NCBI GenBank assembly: GCA_025058835.1
Contig: JANXEI010000001.1
Location: forward strand, 128,561-192,560
Source of the DNA: Acidilobaceae archaeon
Lineage (GTDB): Archaea > Thermoproteota > Thermoprotei_A > Sulfolobales > Acidilobaceae
Direction of reading: 5' to 3'
DNA length: 64,000 nucleotides
This document shows positions 26,740 to 33,875 of this stretch, one piece after another (position 1 is the first letter of the stretch; every line of letters begins with the position of its first letter). Made by a program: the position numbers and the translations under genes. Under the pieces are notes generated by a model. That model saw nothing but the letters and a program-made list of their open reading frames with translations, did no database searches and was not told the origin of the DNA.

Positions 26740-27939
26740 ATGGTCTTTCCGTTCAGGAGCATCGAGGACTTCAGGATCGAGCTCAATCCTGACCACGAGC
26801 TGTTCAGGAAGAGCGTGAGGGAGTTTGTGGAGAACAAGGTGATGCCTCGCTGGAAGGAAATAGAGGAGACAAACTCGGTGCCCCAGGAGATCTACCAGGA
26901 GATGGTGGCCCAGGGCTACACCGGCGTCGGCATACCTGAGGAGTACGGAGGGCAGGGAGGGGGGCTCACCATGGCCGTTATCCTCACAGAGGAGCTCTCC
27001 AGAGCCAGCGTGGCCCTCAGCGTTACTGTGGGCGTGAGAGATCTTTTCGTGGTCCCCGTGCTAAAGCACGGGAGCGAGGAGTTGAAGAAGAAGTACGTCG
27101 TGCCCGTGGCGAGAGGGGAGGCGAGGGCGGCCCATGCAAACACGGAACCAGGAGCAGGGAGCGACGTAGCAGGAATCCAGACTACTGCAAAGAAGGTCAA
27201 CAGCCACTACGTGATCAGCGGGAGGAAAATATTCATAACCGGCGCTGCGGAGGCCGACTACCTGCTCGTCTCTGCAAGGACTGAGCCGCCGAGGCCTGAC
27301 AAGCGCTGGTGGGGTATAACGACCTTCGTTGTAGAGAAGGGATGGGAGGGGCTCAAGATAGGGCAGAGGATCAGGGTCATGGGGCTCAGGGGGGAGCAGC
27401 CCTATGAGGTCATCCTGGACGAGGTGAAAGTGCCAGAGGAGAACGTGGTAGGCCCCCTGAACGAGGGCTTCAAGGTGCTCATGGACACATACGATCATGC
27501 CAGGATAGGCGTGGCAGCGCAGGGGGTGGGCATAGCCCAGGCAGCCTTCGAGAAGGCTCTGAACTATGCGCTCCAGAGGCAGACCTTCGGCCAGCCCCTC
27601 ATAGCCCACGGCATCATAACGGAGAAGATAGCTGACATGTACACCAAGCTCCAGGCCGCCAGGCTCCTCACCTACTGGGCCGCGAGCCTTGCAGACAAGA
27701 ACATGCCCGAGTACCTCATAGCGGCAAGCCTTGCCAAGTCCTACGCTACCGAGGCAGCCGAGTGGATAGCCAGGCAAGCTATACAGATCCACGGGGGCTA
27801 CGGCGCCGACTTCGAGACGGGGGTGGAAAGGTACCTCAGGGACGCGATAATAACTACCATCTACGAGGGGACGAACGAGATCCAGAAGCTCATCATAGCC
27901 CGCCAGCTGGTTAGGCAGGCCTTCGGCCTAAAGATCTAG
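26740..27939 (+). CDS. Acyl-CoA dehydrogenase
   Basis: The 399-residue flavoprotein has the family blocks GIPEEYGGQGGG, AHANTEPGAGSDVAGIQT (FAD contact), the middle beta domain with KIFITGAAEADYLLVSA, and the C-terminal helical domain ending with TIYEGTNEIQKLIIARQLV, which includes the catalytic glutamate. It oxidises acyl-CoA to enoyl-CoA in fatty- or amino-acid breakdown. ATG 26740 is used. A thiolase, SCP2 protein and DUF35 partner occur elsewhere in the window, consistent with acyl-CoA metabolism. Confidence 0.95.
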   Translation: MVFPFRSIEDFRIELNPDHELFRKSVREFVENKVMPRWKEIEETNSVPQEIYQEMVAQGYTGVGIPEEYGGQGGGLTMAVILTEELSRASVALSVTVGVRDLFVVPVLKHGSEELKKKYVVPVARGEARAAHANTEPGAGSDVAGIQTTAKKVNSHYVISGRKIFITGAAEADYLLVSARTEPPRPDKRWWGITTFVVEKGWEGLKIGQRIRVMGLRGEQPYEVILDEVKVPEENVVGPLNEGFKVLMDTYDHARIGVAAQGVGIAQAAFEKALNYALQRQTFGQPLIAHGIITEKIADMYTKLQAARLLTYWAASLADKNMPEYLIAASLAKSYATEAAEWIARQAIQIHGGYGADFETGVERYLRDAIITTIYEGTNEIQKLIIARQLVRQAFGLKI

Positions 27940-27948
27940 GGAAGCCAG

Positions 27949-28317
27949 TTGCCGAAGAGGAAGTTCGGGATAAGCGTGGAGGAGGAGCTGGCAAGGAAGC
28001 TGGACGAGGTATCTGAGAAGCTAAGGGTGGAGAGGAGCCAGCTGGTGGAGAGGGCAATTAGGGACATGCTGAGGGATCACTCCCACTCCCTCTTTGAGCA
28101 CGACTGCAGGGCCCTCATAGTGCTCTCCTGCCCCTCCGAGAGGGAGGTGCCAGCGGTTGGTGCAGATAACCTACGCATAACCCAGCTCCACGAGCACAGG
28201 GAGGGGCAGTGCGTCCAGGTCTTCCTCGTCTCGGGCTCAAGCAGCAAGATATCGACCCTCCTCTCCTCCCTCTCCAGGCACGAGGGGTGTGAGCTCCGCT
28301 ACATAGTCCTCCACTGA
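27949..28317 (+). CDS. NikR-like ribbon-helix-helix metal-responsive regulator
   Basis: The 122-residue protein has an RHH domain (KFGISVEEELARKLDEVSEKLRVERSQLVERAIRDML) and a C-terminal ACT-like metal domain with ITQLHEHREGQC, matching the NikR His-x-His-x5-Cys nickel site. The first of the four usual ligand histidines is not obvious. It probably represses metal-uptake genes in response to Ni or a related ion. The TTG start is 10 bases after the dehydrogenase stop, so the two may be cotranscribed by chance of packing. A metal/cobalamin importer with a palindromic operator is at 44.8 kb. Confidence 0.82.
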   Translation: MPKRKFGISVEEELARKLDEVSEKLRVERSQLVERAIRDMLRDHSHSLFEHDCRALIVLSCPSEREVPAVGADNLRITQLHEHREGQCVQVFLVSGSSSKISTLLSSLSRHEGCELRYIVLH

Positions 28318-28379
28318 CCCCCCTAAAAGCCCCCCCTCCCATAAAGTGGAGAGGGGCGGACATTTACTTAGCAGCTCTC

Positions 28380-29423
28380 GTGGCAGGGCTCTCGGCGCTT
28401 GCAGCAGCATGGGCGTATACTGAGGCCACCCTAGCGCTCAGAATAACGGAAGGCCTCTCCAGCGGCATCTACGCGAGCCTTCTGGGCTTCCTGGGCGTGT
28501 TCTTAGCCTCCCTCTCTCGCCTCCCCCTCCTCAGGCACCTCCAGCACTTCTCCCACAGGAGGCTAGCCCTCCTCCTCTCCTCCCTCCTAGCCCTCCTCTC
28601 ACTCCCAATTGACTCCCCCGTGCTGTCCTACGTCCTCCTCTCTGCTGCCTTCGGCATAGCCTCCGCCGCTGCTTTCTCTGCCATAGTTCACGACGAGAGG
28701 TACGAGAGCTGGAGGAGCTCCCTCTCCGCCCTGAACTCCCTCTCTGCAGGGCTCACAGCCCTCACCCTGTTCACATGGAACTATTTCCACGCCAGCTTTG
28801 CTCCCCTCCTCCTCCTTATTGCTGTATCCACCCTGACCATTGCCAGCTTCCTCATGAGGCCTCCCCTCCTCTCTGGCGTGAGCTTGCGGAGCCTCGAGGT
28901 CTTCTCTGACATCCTCTCCTTCCGTTCCAGCGCCGAAAGCTACCTTCACGCTCGTTGGGAAGCTGCAAGGATCGCGATGTTAATGGGAGGCCTTGGGGCC
29001 CTTAGGGTCACGGTGCTCTCCCAAGCCTTTCCAGAGAGCGGCACGCTAAGCCTAGCCTCTTACGCCGCTGGATCATCGCTGGGGGCTGCGATCGCTTTTC
29101 TCCACAACTCCCCCGGCCTCGTCTTCCTCCTCTCCCTCCCTCCCCTCGCGGGGGCTCCCCTCCTCCCGCCTACGGTTGAGCTGTTCCTGCTAGGGATCTC
29201 GGCCTCTTACGCTCAGACCGCAGCTATAACTTACGTCCTGGAGAGGAGGCCGAGGGACGTGTTCTCCGCCTCGGCCCTCCTCTCCCTCTTCAGCGGAGCC
29301 GGAGCAGCGCTCATAGGTGCCCTCTCCCTTGCTCGGCCAGAGAAGGCCTACCTCCTTGCCTCCCTCCTCGCCCTCCTCCTCCTGCTGCTCTCCCTCCTCT
29401 CGCATAGGAGGAGGTGGGACTAG
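28380..29423 (+). CDS. Polytopic membrane protein, MFS-like
   Basis: The 347-residue, very hydrophobic protein has about ten membrane segments and a central soluble loop (LRSLEVFSDILSFRSSAESYLHARWEAAR). The arrangement resembles a shortened MFS transporter, but the signature loop after segment 2 is absent. The first usable start codon is GTG 28380; upstream codons are open but lack a start. The 3' end overlaps the convergent pilin-like gene by 4 bases. The substrate is unknown. Confidence 0.7.
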   Translation: MAGLSALAAAWAYTEATLALRITEGLSSGIYASLLGFLGVFLASLSRLPLLRHLQHFSHRRLALLLSSLLALLSLPIDSPVLSYVLLSAAFGIASAAAFSAIVHDERYESWRSSLSALNSLSAGLTALTLFTWNYFHASFAPLLLLIAVSTLTIASFLMRPPLLSGVSLRSLEVFSDILSFRSSAESYLHARWEAARIAMLMGGLGALRVTVLSQAFPESGTLSLASYAAGSSLGAAIAFLHNSPGLVFLLSLPPLAGAPLLPPTVELFLLGISASYAQTAAITYVLERRPRDVFSASALLSLFSGAGAALIGALSLARPEKAYLLASLLALLLLLLSLLSHRRRWD

Positions 29424-29815
29424 GGGCTCTCCTCTGCCATCAGGAATGCCCTGAAGTACTTCCCGGAGGAGGTGTACACTCTGACCTCGTACACTCGACC
29501 TACGCTGAGCCTAGAGTTCAGCATACACGATATGAAGGCCGTCTCCCTTCCAGCAAGGGTCAACTCCTCTTTGCAGACCTTGCCACCGACCTCTACCTTC
29601 GTGATGGTGACTTCCTTCCTGCCCACGTTCCTCACGACGAGCGACAGGATGCTCCTGTTTGATGTAATTACGAGGGACGACGTCTGAGATAACTCCAACC
29701 GCTCGCCCTCCGGCGCGGCAGCCAGGGGAAGATTAACGAGCGCGAGGTAGGCTGCGATGCCGATAGCCGTAGCAAGGAGAACTGATATAAAGAACTCCCT
29801 GATCACCTCTCTCAC
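29420..29815 (-). CDS. Pilin-like secreted protein coupled to pilin gene
   Basis: The 131-residue protein has one N-terminal hydrophobic helix (FFISVLLATAIGIAAYLALV) and an extracytoplasmic beta domain whose pattern (LSLVVRNVGRKEVTITKVEV ... YEVRVYTSSGKYFRAF) mirrors the C-terminal domain of the neighbouring pilins. It lacks the canonical RRA-ISPVIA prepilin site. The GTG start at 29815 overlaps the stop of the pilin gene (GTGA), so it is a partner in the same operon, perhaps a minor pilin or pilus-associated subunit. Confidence 0.7.
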   Translation of the reverse strand: MREVIREFFISVLLATAIGIAAYLALVNLPLAAAPEGERLELSQTSSLVITSNRSILSLVVRNVGRKEVTITKVEVGGKVCKEELTLAGRETAFISCMLNSRLSVGRVYEVRVYTSSGKYFRAFLMAEESP

Positions 29816-30327
29816 CAGTTACAGTGATCTAGAGCAGCCCTCGCTGGTACGATGGCTTGGTACACTCCCCCGCTGACCGTGACCACCTTAACGAGATAGT
29901 TGCCAGGGATGGCTCCCCACGCATTATCGTCCTGCCACCTCTTGTCCGGCAGCCTGCAGAACCAGGTGGTCTCCTCTCCAGGCTTGAGCTTCAGCTTGGG
30001 GTTGACTTCAGGGTACTGTTGCCTTAGGGTGCTCCCCATGTAGTCTGCGTAGCAGTAGCCGAGGGTCCCCACTTCGATCCAGAGAAGCTCTAGGTCCTTG
30101 CTGCCCACGTTCTTAACCTTCAGCGTGACGTTGTTACACCCTCCGAAGCCTGGTTTGCTCGTCAGGCTTGACTCAGGATATGGATATATCATGAGAGCCT
30201 CCGTCGCGCCCAGATCTCCCCACAGGCCTAACAACCAGCCTCCAACGGCAGCTCCTATCACTATGGTTATTGCTATGAGGATCACGGTAGCGATGACGGG
30301 ACTTATGGCCCTTCTCATGGCCATCAT
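29812..30327 (-). CDS. Archaeal type IV pilin (class III signal peptide), pilin 1
   Basis: The 171-residue pilin has the class III signal MMAMRRA cleaved before ISPVIATVILIAITIVIGA, followed by GGWLLGLWG, then a beta-rich head with five cysteines. Starts at 30327, 30324 and 30318 are all ATG; the last gives the usual short leader MRRA. The N-terminal half and the upstream region (30224-30369) repeat at 37322-37467. It is divergent from pilin 2. Confidence 0.92.
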   Translation of the reverse strand: MMAMRRAISPVIATVILIAITIVIGAAVGGWLLGLWGDLGATEALMIYPYPESSLTSKPGFGGCNNVTLKVKNVGSKDLELLWIEVGTLGYCYADYMGSTLRQQYPEVNPKLKLKPGEETTWFCRLPDKRWQDDNAWGAIPGNYLVKVVTVSGGVYQAIVPARAALDHCNW

Positions 30328-30369
30328 GATGAGGTAGAACCTGAAGTAGCTTTATGGGCGAATTAATCA
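30224..30369 (-). repeat. 146-bp direct repeat of pilin leader and promoter, copy 1
   Basis: This covers the first part of pilin 1 plus about 42 bases upstream of its start. It aligns without gaps to 37322-37467 with about six mismatches by eye. The upstream part, including a cataaag TATA-like element, is identical, so pilins 1 and 4 share a promoter. Confidence 0.9.
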
Positions 30370-30508
30370 GACTGGCTTCTCCTCTAATACGTAGCCGATC
30401 CCCCTATACATCGAGAGGCAGCTATGAGTCATAGGGAAACATAGTAGAATTAGCTCTGTCTCGATTCTCCTAAATTTAGCTTTATGGGGGAGTGGGTCGT
30501 AACCGTAC

Positions 30509-30669
30509 GTGATGTCTATGAGAAGGGCCATAAGCCCCGTAATCGCAACCGTAATCCTCATAGCAATAACCATAGTGATAGGAGCTGCCGTTGGAGGCTG
30601 GTTGTTAGGCCTTTGGGGAGGCTTTGGGGACGTGGAGGCAATCAGGATATACCCGGATGCAAAGCTACA
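30509..30669 (+). repeat. 161-bp inverted repeat, left copy (5' half of pilin 2)
   Basis: This is the reverse complement of 37265-37425 with one mismatch seen by eye (aac versus tac). The identical block begins exactly at the start codon; the sequences upstream of it differ completely. Confidence 0.95.
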
Positions 30670-30967
30670 GATCAGCGGCAACGCAACCACGTTAAACCTT
30701 ACGCTAAAGCTTACGCTGAAGAACGAGGGTACGAGAGATGCGAGAATAAGGAAGATCATCGTTGAGGGCGTGGGCGAATGTCCCGGAACCAACAGTACCG
30801 TATCGCCAACTCCGTCACCTATCCTCAAGACGGGGGGGATTGAAAACATCACGTGTACTATGAACGGTGCCGGTAACAAAGTGACTGCTGGCGGTTCCTA
30901 CCTAGTGAAGGTGCTAACAGACAGCGGCGGCGTCTATCAGATAACTGTCACTGCAAGGAGCAGCTAG
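30509..30967 (+). CDS. Archaeal type IV pilin, pilin 2
   Basis: The 152-residue pilin has the class III signal MMSMRRA before ISPVIATVILIAITIVIGA, GGWLLGLWGGFGDVEAIRIYPDAKLQ, a variable middle with N-glycosylation sequons, and the conserved end SGGVYQITVTARSS. Candidate starts are GTG 30509, ATG 30512 and ATG 30518. The first 161 bases are a near-perfect inverted copy of pilin 4, while the promoter is different. The 3' end plus the terminator is also shared with pilin 4. Confidence 0.93.
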   Translation: MMSMRRAISPVIATVILIAITIVIGAAVGGWLLGLWGGFGDVEAIRIYPDAKLQISGNATTLNLTLKLTLKNEGTRDARIRKIIVEGVGECPGTNSTVSPTPSPILKTGGIENITCTMNGAGNKVTAGGSYLVKVLTDSGGVYQITVTARSS

Positions 30968-30970
30968 ACC

Positions 30971-30989
30971 TGAGGACTCCCCCTTTTTT
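30971..30989 (+). terminator. T-rich transcription terminator after pilin 2
   Basis: The sequence ends in cccccttttttc just after the stop. The same sequence occurs inverted after pilin 4 (near 36925-36945), so the terminators belong to the conserved 3' cassette. Confidence 0.6.
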
Positions 30990-31085
30990 CTACGCTCTTT
31001 TTGAGCAAGAGGCCCGTATTACCTCGCCCAGGGAGAGGAAAGTCGCACCCTCTGCGCAAGAGGAGCAGGGAGACGTGTCCCGAGG

Positions 31086-33836
31086 GTGAGTTATATAGCA
31101 ATGGTGGGAGGGGAGCCACCGGAGGAAGAGGGCGTGGACGAGCAGGCGCAGCTAAAGGCGCTCATATGCAACGTGCTAGAGGGACTCGCAGAGGAGCTCA
31201 AGAGAGTGCCCCGCGAAAGCCTCCCCTCCCTCCTGGCAGCGGTCGAGGAGTTGAAGAGGGAGTGTAGGGACGCGCAGCCCTCCCTCCTCCGCCAACGCCA
31301 GGTTGGGGAGAGGGCCTATGTGCTCCTTGCCGACAAGATTCTCGTAGTGAATGAGCTAAGGGAGGAAGTGATGGAGCATCTCCGGGGGCTGCCCCGCGTG
31401 TCTTACTTTATCCTCACGAACTTGGACTGCTGGGAGCTATACGAGGCGAGGGGGGAGCCGCCTCGATTGGCCTTGCTGGCGAGGGGGAGGGAAGAGGTGG
31501 GGGAGCAGCTGAAGCTAGTCATGCAGAGGGAGCTGCAGGAGGGGGGGCTCAGGATCTCCCTGACGGCTCGCGAGGCGGTGGAGCTGTACGTGAGGGAGCT
31601 GGAGAGGATGGTGAGCTACATGCAGGAGGCGCTGGAGAGCGCCCTGGGAGAGGGGTCGATCAGGCCCCTTTTCGAGGCCTTTGTAGCCCTCGCGAGGAGG
31701 CTCTACCCTCACGAAGATCAGGAGGGGCTGGAGAGGCTGCTTGTGCAGCACACCCTCCTCCACATGATGGCAGTCTCTAGCCTCGCCGCAGCCCTTGATC
31801 GACTAGGGGATCCTGTGGAGGTAGCCAGCGGGGGCACCCTGCCGCCGGGCCTTGCGGTTGCCGTCCCGTACCTCAACTGGTGGAAGGTCTACCTCGGGAA
31901 GGCCCCGGAGGCGGAGAGGCAAAAAATAGGGGAGGTGGTGAGCAAGATAGCTGCAAGAGCAGCGCTGGTAGACTGGGGAGAGGAGGAGGTCTTTGGAGCC
32001 CTCTACGAGTCCCTGCTGGGGCCGGAAAGCAGGAGGAGGCTGGGGGAGTACTACACTCCTGCCTGGATGGTCGACAGGGTCCTCGCTGAGTTCAGCCTGA
32101 AGGGCAAGGTAGTACTAGATCCCTTCTGTGGTTCCGGCGCTTTCCTCTTGGGAGCCTTCCGCAAGAAGGTAGAGGAGGGGGAGAGCCCTGAAGAGGCCCT
32201 TGAGAGCCTCATAGGCGTTGACGTGAACCCCCTAGCAGTAGCCCTTGCTAGGGTGGCCCTCCTCATGGAATATGTGAGGGTAACAGGAAAGCTGCCGCAG
32301 ACCTCCCCCCGCATCTACCACTTTGATGCCATAGCCGCATGGTTGGGAGAGGAGGCTCAGGGCGACCATCTCCAGGCAGGGGCCTTGGGAGACTATGCTT
32401 GGGCAGGGCTGGCAGAGACGAGGATCGACAGCCTCTATCGCATAGCTAGCCCAGACATCATCGTTACTAACCCTCCCTGGATGCGCCTCTCAGCCGTGAA
32501 AGCCGGCTATGCTGGAAAGCTGAGGCAATATGTCAGGAGAAGTCTCTTGAAGCTGGGGGCCTCTCCGCAGAAAGCGAGCACGATAGCTAACGGCTCCGAC
32601 ATCTCCTTGATAGCTCTAGCGCTGGCCTCCAGAGCGGCGAAAGAGGGCGTGGGCTTCGTGATGCCCGCAGAGCAGGTGTTCTCCAGCAGGGTCTCTGTGA
32701 AGGCTGGGCTTGTGGCAGCATATGCTCTGCTGAAGGACGCTTGCCCCAGCTGCCCGGTCAAGCTTGTCCACGTCAAGTTCGATGCCTTCCATCACAAGAT
32801 CGAGCCAGCCCTTGTCTTCGTGTTCAAGGAGGGGCGCGAGGGTGGCCTCTTCGAGGCCGAATGGAGGGAGGGGTGGAGGGAGAAGAGGCTCCCCCAGAGC
32901 TATGAAGAATACGTTAGACCAGCAGCGGAGTGGGCACGCATGACAAGGGAGGACCTGCAGGCCGAGCTAGAGGTAGCGGAGGTGAAGGTGGGGGGCTACA
33001 TCAGGGGCATATCTGGGGGGGAGAGGAGGGGTGGGGCCGAGCCCTATGCCGGGCTAAGGGTGGAAGAGGTGCAGGAGGAGGGGGGAGCCCTCCGGGTCAG
33101 GCTTACAAACCTAGAGAGGAGCTATCTCATCCCTAGGCGCGTGATGGAGAGGCATGAGGTAAGCATTTACGAGCTCCACTGCGGAGCCCTGCCGTATCGA
33201 GCTGAGAAGGTGAAGGCTATCCTTTCGAGGAGGGGGAGAAAGGGCCTTCGGGGCTTCCTGGGAGAGGCGATCGAGCTCCTAGCTGGGCAAATTTCTGAGG
33301 GGGACAAGAGGAGGCTCCTGAGGCTCCGGGAAGAGGTGAGGGTACAGCTGGAGGAGCTGGCAGAGGGGGAGCCCTACGTTGTTTACAGGCACAGGAGGCT
33401 CTTTGCAACATACGTGACGAGGGGCAAGAGGGGGGAGGCGGCCTCTGACATCGTCGTCCTCGTTAGGTGTAGGAGCGAGGAGCAGGCATACTATTATGCT
33501 GCCGTCCTCCACTACCTTGCCTTCTGCGTGAAGCGCTCCCGCAGGAGCTTCTTGCGAACGCTCTATCATAAACCCCTCGAGGCAATAGCGAGAGCAGGGC
33601 TGTCCTGGAAGAGGGTGCCTGAGGGGCTGAGGAGGGAAACAGCAGCGCTGTCGAGGGAGCTGGAGAGGCGGGCACAGGGCCTTTCGGGCAAGAGGCGAAG
33701 GCTCCTGGAGGAGCTGTGGAGGACGCGGGAGTTCCAGGCCCTGGCGGAAAGGCTAGACGGGTACGTTGAGAGGCACGTGGGCAAAGGGAAGCTGGAGGAG
33801 GTCCTGGACCTGGTGTCCACGAGGCCTCGAGGGTAA
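31086..33836 (+). CDS. N6-adenine DNA methyltransferase, type IIG-like, nuclease motif not seen
   Basis: The protein has up to 916 residues. The methylase core is at about 325-560, with EYYTPAWMVDRVL, SAM motif VVLDPFCGSGAFLLGAF and catalytic NPPW (DIIVTNPPWMRLS). The C-terminal 350 residues probably recognise the target site. The N-terminal 320 residues include FILTNLDCWELYE, which resembles the ILTNG-x-W-x-LY strand after the nuclease core of type IIG enzymes, but no PD...ExK is visible. It is therefore likely an orphan or modification-only enzyme. TATA-like ttatatag at 31091-31098 and GGAGG at 31121 favour a start at GTG 31134. It lies inside the segment flanked by pilin inverted repeats. 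Confidence 0.87.
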   Translation: MSYIAMVGGEPPEEEGVDEQAQLKALICNVLEGLAEELKRVPRESLPSLLAAVEELKRECRDAQPSLLRQRQVGERAYVLLADKILVVNELREEVMEHLRGLPRVSYFILTNLDCWELYEARGEPPRLALLARGREEVGEQLKLVMQRELQEGGLRISLTAREAVELYVRELERMVSYMQEALESALGEGSIRPLFEAFVALARRLYPHEDQEGLERLLVQHTLLHMMAVSSLAAALDRLGDPVEVASGGTLPPGLAVAVPYLNWWKVYLGKAPEAERQKIGEVVSKIAARAALVDWGEEEVFGALYESLLGPESRRRLGEYYTPAWMVDRVLAEFSLKGKVVLDPFCGSGAFLLGAFRKKVEEGESPEEALESLIGVDVNPLAVALARVALLMEYVRVTGKLPQTSPRIYHFDAIAAWLGEEAQGDHLQAGALGDYAWAGLAETRIDSLYRIASPDIIVTNPPWMRLSAVKAGYAGKLRQYVRRSLLKLGASPQKASTIANGSDISLIALALASRAAKEGVGFVMPAEQVFSSRVSVKAGLVAAYALLKDACPSCPVKLVHVKFDAFHHKIEPALVFVFKEGREGGLFEAEWREGWREKRLPQSYEEYVRPAAEWARMTREDLQAELEVAEVKVGGYIRGISGGERRGGAEPYAGLRVEEVQEEGGALRVRLTNLERSYLIPRRVMERHEVSIYELHCGALPYRAEKVKAILSRRGRKGLRGFLGEAIELLAGQISEGDKRRLLRLREEVRVQLEELAEGEPYVVYRHRRLFATYVTRGKRGEAASDIVVLVRCRSEEQAYYYAAVLHYLAFCVKRSRRSFLRTLYHKPLEAIARAGLSWKRVPEGLRRETAALSRELERRAQGLSGKRRRLLEELWRTREFQALAERLDGYVERHVGKGKLEEVLDLVSTRPRG

Positions 33837-33875
33837 AACATAATTCTCTTTCCAGCCATAGTAGGGTGATGCCGC

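Noticed and set aside
30324-30345. C/D box-like ATGATGA ... CTGA next to pilin 1
   Set aside because: The spacing between the boxes is only about 8 bases, no C'/D pair follows, and the sequence is the start codon and leader of a pilin; the other copy has ACGATGA.
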